From Nocardia exalbida NBRC 100660 (GTDB lineage: Bacteria; Actinomycetota; Actinomycetes; Mycobacteriales; Mycobacteriaceae): a stretch of 64,000 bases of DNA. The position numbers and the translations under genes are program-made. The notes under the pieces were generated by a model, which was given only the letters and a program-made list of their open reading frames with translations, was not told the origin of the DNA and ran no database searches. Below, in pieces: positions 18,931-27,504 of this stretch. Positions within the stretch are counted from its first letter, which is position 1, and the number at the start of each line of letters is the position of its first letter. The stretch lies in assembly GCF_000308575.1 (NCBI RefSeq), contig NZ_BAFZ01000054.1, positions 49,131 to 113,130 of the forward strand, given 5' to 3'.

Positions 18931-19680
18931 TCAGGGCGTCCAGGTGATGCGGCCGCCCTCGAAGTCCTGGGCTTTGCCGTTCTCGAAGTCGTATTCGTCG
19001 CTGGTGGGATAGCCGTAGCGTCCGGCTTCGGCCGCCGCGGCCTCCCAGGACTCACGGATGGACCCCCAGACGACGTGGGTGCCGCTGCGCGGGGCCGAAT
19101 AGATGGCTCCGCCGCCGAAGAGGTTGTAGCGGCCGTTGCCCGAGCGGGCAGGGGATTCGTCGGTGATGGGGAACCCCAACGGGCTGCTCTCCCACCCGTA
19201 AGCACCCCATTTGTCGCGGATCGCGCCGCCGATCTGATGCGCGGCGGTGCCGAGGGACCAGTAGATGGACCCGTTCTGGAAGACGTTGTAGCTGCCCGGT
19301 TTCGAGGGTGTCGCCGCTTCCCGCGCCACGGGATAGCCGAGCGCTCCGCCTTCGTAACCGAGATTGCCCCATTTGTCGCGGATCGCCCCGCCGACTTGAT
19401 GGGCTCCGGTGTCCGGGTGCCAGTAGATGGAGGAGCCGCGCTCGAACGCCTGGTAGCGGCCACCGCCGGCGGCGGGCGAGTCGGGCGTGACCGGATCGCC
19501 GAAGAACGCGGGCCCACCGGCCTCGTCGTATTCGACCTCGATCGCCCCGCCGACGTCGTAGGGGCCGATCGGGCGTGCCGCCGCGTCGGTTCCGATGCCG
19601 GTGAGCAGAGTGCCGAGCGCGGCGGCGATGGCGAAAGCGCCGCGGGTGGTCGAGCGGTTCGGGCGACGGTGCCGTGCCAA
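18931..19680 (-). CDS. Secreted LGFP-repeat cell-wall protein
   Basis: A 249-residue exported protein. Residues 1-35 form a signal peptide with an Arg-rich start. The rest is about four LGFP repeats, each with a GGAIRDKWG...YGYP/LGFP pattern and a Y-x-x-F-x-x-G-x-I-Y-W strand. LGFP repeats occur in mycolic-acid bacteria in proteins bound to the arabinogalactan/mycolate wall, such as the C-terminus of corynebacterial PS1. It has no catalytic domain, so a structural or wall-anchoring role is likely. Confidence 0.9.
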   Translation of the reverse strand: MARHRRPNRSTTRGAFAIAAALGTLLTGIGTDAAARPIGPYDVGGAIEVEYDEAGGPAFFGDPVTPDSPAAGGGRYQAFERGSSIYWHPDTGAHQVGGAIRDKWGNLGYEGGALGYPVAREAATPSKPGSYNVFQNGSIYWSLGTAAHQIGGAIRDKWGAYGWESSPLGFPITDESPARSGNGRYNLFGGGAIYSAPRSGTHVVWGSIRESWEAAAAEAGRYGYPTSDEYDFENGKAQDFEGGRITWTP

Positions 19681-20226
19681 AGTGAACTCCTGTGCATCTC
19701 GGGTGGGTGCGGGATGGAGCTGAAGCTGTGGTCGGCGTAGCGAAGATCAAATTACCTCGCCGCGTCCCGATCCGGAGGAATACGAGGTAGTCGACCGGCC
19801 TGGTGTCGTGCCGTCCGATAGTTCCCGTGAGCGGCCCATCCAAGTCGTCCGGGGCTCCGAACAAACTGGCGGTGCTACCGTGCCCACGGTCGCACCTTCT
19901 CGGATACGGCGCCGCCGGGGCAGGGTGCCTGCACCTCTGGCCCGGCGGCGTGTCCAGCCCGAACAGGTTTCCGGGCAGGGGGATCCGTTGTCATCAGCGC
20001 AACGCGCACGCCGCTTCCGCTGAACACCGTGGCGCTACTCTGCTCCGTCGCCAGTATTTGCCTGAGCCCGGATCACCGGGGGGCGATGCCGCCTGGCGTC
20101 CTCGGTCCACCGCGCTGGGCTTCGGCGCACGGCTGCTCGCCCTTTTTCGCCTGGCGGGTGGTGGATGCGGGATCGCGGCGGTGCTTTTCGGCCTCACGCT
20201 GGGATCGGCGCGCCGGGTGAGAGCGA
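19681..20226. other. 546-bp intergenic region
   Basis: Between the start of the LGFP gene and the end of the LLM oxidoreductase, both on the minus strand. A plus-strand frame (19803-20243) has no ribosome site or recognisable domain and I do not call it. The LGFP promoter must lie at the left end. Confidence 0.45.
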
Positions 20227-21033
20227 TCAGAGCTGCGCTTTGATTTTCGCGGCGAACTCGTAGCCGGCCTGCCATTCGCTTCCGGACGGGGCGAGGACGA
20301 CGCGCGCGGCGCCCGCCTCGGCGTAGGCGGCCAGTTGCTCGGCGGCCTGGCCGGGATCGGTCGCCAAGGGGGGCGCCACGATCGTCACTTCGAGCGGTGG
20401 GCGGCCGTATTCCTCTGCGAGCGTCGTCAATTCGGCCGCGGCCGCGGCGACCTGAGGCGGCTCGAGTCCGATGGCGATCCAGCCTTCGGCGTAGGCCGCG
20501 GCGCGCCGTCGCGCCCGTTCTCCGTCGCCCGCGATCAGCACCGGCGGCATGGTTGCACCCGGTGCCAAGGTGACCTCGGTGCCATTCGGGAGTACCGCGG
20601 GCCGCCCGGCGACCAGATCGGGCAGGACACGCAACGCCTCGTCCGTGCGACGGCCACGCTCGGCGAAAGACGCGCCCGCCGCCCGCCATCCGGTATCCCC
20701 GTGCGCCGGGTTGCCGGTGCCGACGCCGAGGATCAACCGGTCGCCGGAGACGTACTGGAGCGCGGCGATCTGCTTCGCGGCCCACGCGACCGGCCGCAAC
20801 GCGAGCAGCAGCACGCCGTAACCGATGCGGACGCGATCGGTGACGGCGGCGGCGGTGGCCAGCACCACGGTGCTGTCCAGAATCGGCGCGCTGGCCACGA
20901 GATGATCGGTGGACCACACCGAGTCCATGCCGATCTGCTCGGCGAGACGGGCGGCGGCGCGCACGTCGCCCAGGATGGGTCGCGCGGGATCGGGCGTCGA
21001 GGTGGGCAGGATCGTGCCGATTTCCAAGGTCAT
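20227..21033 (-). CDS. LLM-class (F420/FMN) oxidoreductase
   Basis: A 268-residue luciferase-like TIM-barrel enzyme. Features are LAEQIGMDSVWSTDHLV, LATAAAVTDRVRIGYGVLLLALR, the IAALQYVSGDRLILGVGTGNP segment, and a C-terminal AYAEAGAARVVLAPSG. The family includes F420-dependent dehydrogenases and reductases and flavin monooxygenases; the short length and the gap after GTGNP suit an F420-dependent member. The start MTLEIGTILP at 21033 fits the family; an upstream in-frame codon at 21069 would add 12 residues. It has no operon partner. Confidence 0.88.
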   Translation of the reverse strand: MTLEIGTILPTSTPDPARPILGDVRAAARLAEQIGMDSVWSTDHLVASAPILDSTVVLATAAAVTDRVRIGYGVLLLALRPVAWAAKQIAALQYVSGDRLILGVGTGNPAHGDTGWRAAGASFAERGRRTDEALRVLPDLVAGRPAVLPNGTEVTLAPGATMPPVLIAGDGERARRRAAAYAEGWIAIGLEPPQVAAAAAELTTLAEEYGRPPLEVTIVAPPLATDPGQAAEQLAAYAEAGAARVVLAPSGSEWQAGYEFAAKIKAQL

Positions 21034-21069
21034 GGTCACGACGCTACGAAGCCGCGGCACTCGCGCCAA

Positions 21070-21361
21070 TGTTCCGCTCGCTCGAGTCGATATCCCGGAC
21101 GCTCATCTCGAAGCTGCGGCCGGAAGCAGTGCCTCGACCAGGGCGCGGGACAAGCTGCGGGCGCCGCTGTTCATCGTGCAGCGGGCGTTGCCGTTGCTGC
21201 GCGACGGCGGGCGCATCGTCAACATCTTCTCCGGCGTCACCTGTTTCGCCACGCCGGAAGTCGTCTACTTCTTCGCCTCCGAGGACGGGCGCTGGGTCAC
21301 CGGACAGACGCTGGAGGTGAACGGCGGCTTGTTCCTGGGGCCGAAAGCGCCGTGCTGGTGA
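21070..21361 (+). pseudogene. Short-chain dehydrogenase remnant with internal deletion
   Basis: Only two pieces of an SDR remain in one frame. The first is a central strand (RAPLFIVQRALPLLRDGGRIVNIFSGVTCFATPEV, split here for description). It is fused directly to the C-terminal end FFASEDGRWVTGQTLEVNGG. The N-terminal Rossmann half (TGxxxGIG) is missing. So is the stretch between TPEV and the C-terminus that would carry the catalytic Tyr-x-x-x-Lys. The product could not be an active dehydrogenase. Intact relatives are about 245 residues; fewer than 75 survive. Confidence 0.82.
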
Positions 21362-21421
21362 TCGCCGGACACGGTTGCGCGCGGGCGTCCGACGCCCGCG
21401 CTTGCGGGTTAGGGTGGGCGG

Positions 21422-22438
21422 ATGGTCGAGTCGACGCGAATCGTGCTTGCCTCCCGGCCGGTGGGTGCGCCCACCCCGGAGAATTTCCGGACCGAGACCG
21501 CGCAGCTCCCCGCTCCGGCCGAGGGTGAGGTCCTGCTGCGCACCCGGTACCTGTCGCTGGATCCGTACATGCGCGGCCGGATGAGTTCGGCCGAGTCGTA
21601 TGCCGCGCCGGTGGAGATCGGCGCGGTGATGGTCGGCGCGACCGTGGCCGAAGTACTCGAATCACGCGACCCGTCGGTGGCGAAAGGCGACGTGGTGCTG
21701 GCCTATTCGGGCTGGCAAACCCACGATGTCGCCGCCGCGCGCGATGTCCGCAGGCTCGACCCGGCGAAGGCTCCGGTCTCGACCGCCCTCGGAGTGCTCG
21801 GCATGCCGGGATTCACGGCCTACGCGGGACTGCGCAAGATCGGCAAGCCGCAGCCGGGTGAGACGCTCGTGGTCGCCGCGGCCACCGGGCCGGTGGGCTC
21901 GGCCGTCGGCCAGATCGCCGAGATCGATGGCGCCCGCACGGTGGGCATCGCGGGTGGCCCGCGCAAGGTCGCCTACCTGAACGAACTCGGCTTCGACGTC
22001 GCGCTCGACCACCGCGCCCCCGATTTCGCCGAGCAGCTGGCGGCGGCGGTCCCCGATGGCATCGATGTGTACTTCGAGAACGTCGGCGGCGCGGTGGCCG
22101 ACGCGGTCTATCCGCTGCTGAACACCTACGCGCGCGTGCCCGTCTGCGGGCTGATCGCCAACTACAACGCGGCAGGCGAGCAGGACGGCCCGGACCGGCT
22201 GCCCGCCTACTACGGCCGCATCCTGACCAAGAGTCTCACGGTGCGCGGATTCATCCAGACCGAATTCGTCCGCGAGCTCTACCCGGATTTTCTGCGGGAG
22301 ATGGGTGAGTGGGTCGCCGAGGGGCGCGTGCGCTACCTCGAGGATGTCGTGACCGGCTTGGCCGCCGCTCCCGAGGCGTTCATCGGGATGCTGGAGGGCC
22401 GCAACTTCGGCAAGGTGGTCGTGCGGGTCGCCGACTGA
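21422..22438 (+). CDS. NADP-dependent oxidoreductase, leukotriene-B4-dehydrogenase/CurA family
   Basis: A 338-residue zinc-free medium-chain reductase. It shows the family features RTRYLSLDPYMRGRM, LGMPGFTAYAGL, the nucleotide loop VVAAATGPVGSAVGQIAE, FENVGG and GRNFGKVVVRV at the C-terminus. Relatives reduce the double bond of alpha,beta-unsaturated ketones or aldehydes with NADPH. GGGTGGGCGG lies directly before the ATG. It is followed, convergently, by a small membrane protein. Confidence 0.92.
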   Translation: MVESTRIVLASRPVGAPTPENFRTETAQLPAPAEGEVLLRTRYLSLDPYMRGRMSSAESYAAPVEIGAVMVGATVAEVLESRDPSVAKGDVVLAYSGWQTHDVAAARDVRRLDPAKAPVSTALGVLGMPGFTAYAGLRKIGKPQPGETLVVAAATGPVGSAVGQIAEIDGARTVGIAGGPRKVAYLNELGFDVALDHRAPDFAEQLAAAVPDGIDVYFENVGGAVADAVYPLLNTYARVPVCGLIANYNAAGEQDGPDRLPAYYGRILTKSLTVRGFIQTEFVRELYPDFLREMGEWVAEGRVRYLEDVVTGLAAAPEAFIGMLEGRNFGKVVVRVAD

Positions 22439-22792
22439 TCAGCGTGCCGCCGCGCCGCCGCCGATGCTGAGATAGACCAGCATGAGGATGAACAGGAACC
22501 AGCCCGCGCCCTGCCAGATGGGCCAGGTCCGGCCGCGGCGCCACTGCACGTAGGTTTCGACGAACGCGCCGATGCCGCCGATCAGCAGGACCACCGCGGG
22601 CCCGAGTACCACGGCGACCTCCGCGGTGCTGTCACACAACAGCCGGTCCGCGTCCGCGCATTCGCGCTGGGCGGCCCACAGCAGGCTCAGCAGGAAGACC
22701 AGCGCGGCGGTGGCGAGCACCGAGGCGACGTAGGTCGCCGCGCGGCGGAACCCGCGCGGATCGTGCCAGCGCTTCTCGACGTCGTCGACCAT
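22439..22792 (-). CDS. Small membrane protein, three to four helices
   Basis: A 117-residue protein with helices at about 18-41, 60-82 and 96-112. A short cysteine-containing loop lies after the first helix (RECADADRLLCDS); the two cysteines could form a disulfide if the loop is outside (inference). The start ATG 22792 follows GAGGTGGTGG; a GTG at 22801 is an alternative. No recognised family. Confidence 0.7.
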   Translation of the reverse strand: MVDDVEKRWHDPRGFRRAATYVASVLATAALVFLLSLLWAAQRECADADRLLCDSTAEVAVVLGPAVVLLIGGIGAFVETYVQWRRGRTWPIWQGAGWFLFILMLVYLSIGGGAAAR

Positions 22793-22867
22793 GTCCACCA
22801 CCTCACCCGTCCGCGTCCGCCGGATACCTCCGACGTGATTGCCGCGCGGCGGCGGCTCAAACGCCGC

Positions 22868-23695
22868 TCAGGGTTTGTGCCCGACGCCCGCCCAGTACCA
22901 GGCGGACCGCGCCCCGGCCGGAGCGGCATCCGTGTCCGGCCGCCAGGCGTCGACCGCAACGATGCCCGGCTCGACCAGTGCGGTTCCGGCGAAGAAGGAT
23001 TCGACCTCGTCGCGGCTGCGCGGGCGGAAGGCGATGCCGGCCTGCTCGGCGGCGGCCGCCGCGCGCGCCATGGCCCGCGGGTCGAAATCACCGGTGGAAT
23101 GGGTGAGCACCAGATAGCTGCCGGACGGCGCCGCCTCCAGCAGCCTGCCGACGATACCGTGTGGATCGTCGCTGTCGCGGAAGAACATCATGATCGCGAC
23201 CAGCAAGATCGCGATGGGCCGGTCCGGGTCGAAGGTGTCGGCCAGGACGGGCGCGTCCAGGACGGCGCTCGGATCGCGCAGATCGGCGTCGAGGAACTCG
23301 ATCCTGCCCTGCGGTGTGCTCGCCATCAGGGCGCGGGCGTGGGCGAGCACGAGCGGGTCGTTGTCGACGTAGACCACCCGTGCGGCCGGATCGATCCGCT
23401 GGGCCACCTCGTGCGTGTTGCCCGCGGTGGGCAGGCCGGTGCCGATGTCGAGGAACTGATCGATGCCCGCCTCGCCGGCCAGATGACGCACCGAGCGGCC
23501 GAGGAACGCGCGATTGGCGCGGGCCATGTCGCGGATGGCCGGGATGTGCATGGCGATCGTGTCGCCGAGGGCGCGATCGGCGGGGTAGTTGTCCTTGCCG
23601 CCGAGCCAGTAGTCGTAGACCCGCGCCTCGTGGGCGAGGCCGGTATCGAGCTTGGGCGACGACCCGGCGCGCACCCGCGCGTGACCGTTCGTCAT
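22868..23695 (-). CDS. SAM-dependent methyltransferase, DUF574 family (copy 3)
   Basis: A 275-residue third member of the family. It shows EARVYDYWLGGKDNYPADR, FLDIGTGLPTAGNTHE, VVYVDNDPLVLAHA and ILLVAIMMFFRDSDDPHG; the last differs from the HHVDDD segment of copies 1 and 2. The C-terminal WYWAGVGHK replaces the LILGGV ending. The ATG at 23695 has AAAGGAG before it. It lies 7 kb from the other two with no regulator beside it, so it is a separate unit rather than part of the tandem pair. Confidence 0.92.
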   Translation of the reverse strand: MTNGHARVRAGSSPKLDTGLAHEARVYDYWLGGKDNYPADRALGDTIAMHIPAIRDMARANRAFLGRSVRHLAGEAGIDQFLDIGTGLPTAGNTHEVAQRIDPAARVVYVDNDPLVLAHARALMASTPQGRIEFLDADLRDPSAVLDAPVLADTFDPDRPIAILLVAIMMFFRDSDDPHGIVGRLLEAAPSGSYLVLTHSTGDFDPRAMARAAAAAEQAGIAFRPRSRDEVESFFAGTALVEPGIVAVDAWRPDTDAAPAGARSAWYWAGVGHKP

Positions 23696-23835
23696 GCGAC
23701 TCCTTTCCCAGGCGACGCCGGACCGTGCCCGGCGCGGCACCGCTGTCGCCTCCCGAATGACGACCTCGCGCTATCGATTACGCGTCAACAATAGGGTGGC
23801 GCACCTGCGGCAGGCGGATTTTCGACCGGATCGTC

Positions 23836-24600
23836 CTATTTTCCGGAAACCCGACCGGCGGTGGCGAACCTGGCCGAGATCTCCTGTGCCGTGATCTTCG
23901 CGAGCTCGACGAAGAACGGCACGCGTTCGGGAATCATCAGCGTCGTGGGCCCGCGCAGACCGAGCGCGAATCGGCAGTGGCTCGCCGGATCGAGGATGGG
24001 CAGGCCGATGGTGCGGAAGCCGGGATCGAGTTCCTCGTCGTTGTAGGCGTATCCGCGCTCCCGCGCGGTGATCAGTTCGTTGCGCAGCTCGTCGGGCCCG
24101 GATACCGAGCGCTCGGTTCCCTCGTCGTAGGGAAGCTCGCGCAGCTGGTCGTCGGTGGTTTCCGACCAGGCGAGCAGGGCCTTGCCGAGCGCGCTGGCGT
24201 GCAGCGGCAGCCGCACGCCCTGCAGTTCGTGCCCGTCGGTCTCCCGCCACCGGCTGGTGCCGAGCAGCACGGCGTGGATGCCGTGGCGGGTGGCGACCGA
24301 GCAGCTGGCTCCGGTGGTGCCCGCGAGCTGTTCCAGATACGGCTCGGCGAGATAGATCCGGTGCTGGCGGTAGGCGATCTGTCCCCACTCCGCCAGCGCG
24401 CCGCCCGTGCGATAGCGGCTGGATTCGGCGTTCTTCTCCAGGAAACCCGCCTGTACGAGCGTGGCCAGCAGACGGTGCGTGGTGCTGACCGCGAGACCCT
24501 GCTGCCGCGCGACTTCCGAGACGCCGCGCTCCCGGCCGTCGCGGAAGCAGTCCAGGACCGAGAGGGCACGGGCGACGGTCTGCACGCCGGAGGGTTCCAC
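23836..24600 (-). CDS. IclR-family regulator of the organosulfur operon
   Basis: A 254-residue IclR protein. Residues 7-67 form the winged helix (VARALSVLDCFRDG ... GLAVSTTHRLLATLVQAGFLEK). Residues 80-245 form the effector domain (ASCSVATRHGIHAVLLG, PLHASALGKALLAW, ERGYAYNDEELDPGFRTIGLPILD). It is divergent from the transporter/desulfinase operon, and two matching palindromes lie in the 255 bp between them. It is therefore the likely ligand-responsive regulator of that operon and of itself. Confidence 0.93.
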   Translation of the reverse strand: MEPSGVQTVARALSVLDCFRDGRERGVSEVARQQGLAVSTTHRLLATLVQAGFLEKNAESSRYRTGGALAEWGQIAYRQHRIYLAEPYLEQLAGTTGASCSVATRHGIHAVLLGTSRWRETDGHELQGVRLPLHASALGKALLAWSETTDDQLRELPYDEGTERSVSGPDELRNELITARERGYAYNDEELDPGFRTIGLPILDPASHCRFALGLRGPTTLMIPERVPFFVELAKITAQEISARFATAGRVSGK

Positions 24601-24641
24601 GGTTCCGACGGTAACACAACAGTGTGGGCAAAAAGGTTTGC

Positions 24642-24662
24642 GCTTTCCGATATTTGGAAACC
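24642..24662. promoter_or_regulatory. IclR operator candidate, distal copy
   Basis: An imperfect palindrome: left arm GCTTTCCGA, centre TAT, right arm TTGGAAACC. Its left arm is identical to that of the perfect copy 117 bp away. It lies 42 bp upstream of the iclR-type start codon, suiting autoregulation. Confidence 0.65.
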
Positions 24663-24758
24663 TTGGCCGAAGTTGTCACGGTCCTCCTCGCAATCGTCCC
24701 GCTAGAAGCTGCCTGACATCGGATTTGAGCCGAAACTCTAGAGAACACGATATGTCAA

Positions 24759-24779
24759 GCTTTCCGATCCTCGGAAAGC
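24759..24779. promoter_or_regulatory. IclR operator candidate, perfect palindrome
   Basis: Perfect 9-bp arms GCTTTCCGA and TCGGAAAGC around a 3-base centre TCC. It lies 77 bp upstream of the first gene of the organosulfur operon, a position suited to control of its promoter. Confidence 0.75.
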
Positions 24780-24855
24780 ATTACCTCGTGAACCGGCGTC
24801 GTCGTCCCTACTCTGCGAGAGCATTGATCGATAACTCGGACAAGGAGTCCTCACG

Positions 24856-25887
24856 ATGTGGCGGCAAGCCCTCATGCGCATCGCGCTAGCGATCGTTCCC
24901 CTCGTCGCAGGCGTCGCCGCGTGTGGTTCGGACACCGGCGACACCAGCGCAGGCGCCTCCTTCGTGCTCAAAGTCGCCGACCCGGGGAACTCGGGCCCGC
25001 TGGCGGTCGGTAAGCGCGACGGCACCTTCGACGCGGCGCTGGCGCCGCTCGGCGCGAAGATCGAGTGGGTCACCATCACCCCCGGCTTCAGCTCCAACCT
25101 GAAGTTGTTCAACACCAAGGAACTCGACGTCTCCGGCGCGGCGTTCAGCCCGGTCGTCGGCGCGCTGTCCAAGGACGTCGGCGTGCGGATCGTCGCCGTG
25201 CAGGATCCGGCGGGCAAGGACCAGAGCGGCATCATCGTGACCCCGGAGTCCGGCGTGCACTCGGTCGCCGACCTGGTCGGCAGGCGCGTCGCGGTGAATC
25301 CCGCGGCCAAGGGTGAATACATCCTGCTCAAGGCGCTCGCACAGGCCGGCGTCCCGGCCGGTGATGTGACACGGGTTCCGTTGCAGCAGAAGGACGCCGC
25401 CTCGGCGTTCGCGACCGGCAAGGTGGACGGCTGGGCGTCGTTCCTGGTGCCCTACCAGGAGGCCAAGGCCAACGGCGGTGTCGAAATCGCCACGGAGAAG
25501 AGCATCGGCTCCAACGACAACACGGTCGTCGTATTCCGCACCGAGGTGCTCGACCAGCGCCCGGACGTGGCGGCGAAGTACCTCGACGTGCTGCAGGACC
25601 TCACGGCGAAGCAGCGGGCGAATCCCGCCGACTTCGAGAACGTCTTCGAGAAGACCGGCCCGCGGGCACTGTCGGGCGCGCGGCTCACCGACGCCTACCG
25701 GGTGGGCGGTGAGGCCACGGTGCCGCACCTGCCGAACGAGGCGGACGCCGCCGCCTTGGCCGACGTGGTGAACACCTTCTTCGGCAACGGCGTGATCAGT
25801 CGCAAGATCACCGCCGCCGACATCTTCTACGACCTGAAGTCCAAGCTGACGCCCGAGCAGCTGGCCGCGATCCAGGCGGGCAGCTGA
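24856..25887 (+). CDS. ABC transporter substrate-binding lipoprotein (SsuA/NMT1 family)
   Basis: A 343-residue exported lipoprotein. The signal peptide ends in the lipobox VAAC (Cys 23), after which the protein would be anchored outside the membrane. The fold is that of sulfonate/nitrate/taurine binding proteins (LVGRRVAVNPAAKGEYILLKALAQAG, TGKVDGWASFLVPYQEA, NTVVVFRTEVLDQRPDVAAKYL). It should deliver an oxidised organosulfur compound to the permease encoded next. The ATG follows AAGGAG. It is the first gene of an operon of at least five overlapping genes. Confidence 0.93.
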   Translation: MWRQALMRIALAIVPLVAGVAACGSDTGDTSAGASFVLKVADPGNSGPLAVGKRDGTFDAALAPLGAKIEWVTITPGFSSNLKLFNTKELDVSGAAFSPVVGALSKDVGVRIVAVQDPAGKDQSGIIVTPESGVHSVADLVGRRVAVNPAAKGEYILLKALAQAGVPAGDVTRVPLQQKDAASAFATGKVDGWASFLVPYQEAKANGGVEIATEKSIGSNDNTVVVFRTEVLDQRPDVAAKYLDVLQDLTAKQRANPADFENVFEKTGPRALSGARLTDAYRVGGEATVPHLPNEADAAALADVVNTFFGNGVISRKITAADIFYDLKSKLTPEQLAAIQAGS

Positions 25888-25888
25888 G

Positions 25889-26728
25889 ATGGCGGTGATC
25901 GCCGCGGCGGGGCTGGTTCCCACCGAACTCGCCCCGCCCCGTAACCGCGCCGGAAAGCGCAGACCCGCTTGGCTGTCGGTGCCGTTGCGGTTCCTGCTCC
26001 CCGTACTGATCGTCGCAGGCTGGTGGGCTGGCTCCGCGACCGGAGCGCTCTCCGAGCGCGTGCTGGCCGGCCCGCCCGCGGTGTGGACGGCGTTCACCGA
26101 ACTGCTCGGCACCGGCCAATTGCTCGACTTCGCGATCGCGTCGTTCGTGCGCGCCGCTTTCGGCGTCGGTATCGGTGTGGCCATCGGGCTGACGCTCGGT
26201 CTGCTGTCGGGGCTGTCGAGCCTCGGTGAGGAACTGGTCGACTCGACGATGCAGATCCTGCGCGCGGTGCCGTTCCTGGCGCTGGTGCCGCTGTTCATCG
26301 CCTGGTTCGGCATCGACGAGCTGTACAAGGTGCTGCTCATCGCCGTCGCGACGGTGGCCCCGATGTACGCCTACACCTATCTCGGCGTGCGCAACGTCGA
26401 TCGCAAGATGGTCGAGGCGGCTCGGAGTTTCGGGCTGACCGGCCCGCGGCTGGTGCTCGAGGTCGTCCTGCCGTCGGCCCTGCCCGGTGTGCTGATGGCG
26501 CTGCGGGTGTGCCTGTCGATCAGCATCACCGGTCTCATCGCGGCCGAGCAGGTCGGCACCAGGGAAGGCGTGGGCTATCTGGTCACCCTGGCCCAGGAGT
26601 ACAACCGCACCGACTACATGGTGCTGTGCGTCGTGTTGTACGCGTTGCTGGGCTTGGTCTTCGATGGGCTGGTGCGGCTGGCCGAGCGCTTCGCGATGCC
26701 CTGGCGCGGACAGGTGGCGATCCGATGA
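25889..26728 (+). CDS. ABC transporter permease (SsuC/TauC family)
   Basis: A 279-residue membrane protein with about six helices. It carries the EAA loop that contacts the ATPase (VEAARSFGLTGPRLVLEVVLPSALPGVLMALR). The N-terminus holds a 27-residue polar stretch before the first helix. Its ATG lies one base past the binding-protein stop, so the two are coupled. With the neighbouring ATPase and lipoprotein it forms a sulfonate-type importer. Confidence 0.94.
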   Translation: MAVIAAAGLVPTELAPPRNRAGKRRPAWLSVPLRFLLPVLIVAGWWAGSATGALSERVLAGPPAVWTAFTELLGTGQLLDFAIASFVRAAFGVGIGVAIGLTLGLLSGLSSLGEELVDSTMQILRAVPFLALVPLFIAWFGIDELYKVLLIAVATVAPMYAYTYLGVRNVDRKMVEAARSFGLTGPRLVLEVVLPSALPGVLMALRVCLSISITGLIAAEQVGTREGVGYLVTLAQEYNRTDYMVLCVVLYALLGLVFDGLVRLAERFAMPWRGQVAIR

Positions 26729-27504
26729 CCGCCGTCACCGAACGCGGGGCGGAGGTGACCACCGCGCCCGCGGTGGCCGAACCGGTCGCCGTCTCGATCA
26801 CCGGCCTGCGCAAGTCGTTCGGCCACAAGACGGTGCTCGACGGCGTCGACCTGACCATCCGGCGCGGCGAGTTCGTCGTCTTGCTCGGACCCAGCGGCAC
26901 CGGTAAGACCACGCTGCTGCGCCTGCTCACCGGGCTGGAAGCGCCCGATGCGGGGGAGGTGCTCGTCCCCGGGCGGCGCACCACCGTCTACCAGGAGCCG
27001 CGGCTGATCCCCTCGAAACGGGTACTGGCGAACGTCGTCGTCGGGCAGCGCCGTTCCCGGCGCAACCGCGAAGCCGGGCTGCGCGCCCTGGCGGAGGTCA
27101 ACCTCGACGGCAAAGCCCGGCAGTGGCCCGCCACGCTCTCCGGCGGCGAGGCGCAGCGCGCGGCGCTGGCCCGCGCCCTCGTGCGCGAACCCGAACTGCT
27201 GCTGCTCGACGAGCCTTTTGCGGCGCTGGACGCGCTGACCCGCCTGCAAATGCAGGACCTTGTCGGCGACCTGGTCGCTCGGCACCGTCCCGCGGTGCTC
27301 ATGGTGACCCACGACGTCGACGAGGCGATCCGCCTGGCCGACCGCGTGCTGATCCTGGACAAGGGGCGCTTCGCCCTGGACGTCGGCATCGACGTGGCCC
27401 GCCCGCGCGACCGCGCCGACCCCGAAATCTTGCGTTATCAATCCCTTTTCCTCAGTCAGCTCGGCGTGGGCCGCACCACGCCCGCTCCAAGGAGTGCCTC
27501 ATGA
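26725..27504 (+). CDS. ABC transporter ATPase (SsuB/TauB family)
   Basis: A 259-residue ATPase with Walker A GPSGTGKTT, Q-loop TTVYQEPRLIP, signature LSGGEAQR, Walker B ELLLLDEPFAALD and switch His in VTHDVDEA. It energises import through the adjacent permease. The ATG overlaps the permease stop (ATGA, 26725-26728). The first 28 residues, before the nucleotide-binding domain, are Ala/Thr/Glu-rich and probably disordered. Confidence 0.95.
   Translation: MTAVTERGAEVTTAPAVAEPVAVSITGLRKSFGHKTVLDGVDLTIRRGEFVVLLGPSGTGKTTLLRLLTGLEAPDAGEVLVPGRRTTVYQEPRLIPSKRVLANVVVGQRRSRRNREAGLRALAEVNLDGKARQWPATLSGGEAQRAALARALVREPELLLLDEPFAALDALTRLQMQDLVGDLVARHRPAVLMVTHDVDEAIRLADRVLILDKGRFALDVGIDVARPRDRADPEILRYQSLFLSQLGVGRTTPAPRSAS

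Noticed and set aside
19803..20243. Plus-strand frame of 146 codons with a hydrophobic end
   Set aside because: No ribosome site, no recognised domain, and composition like the shadows elsewhere.
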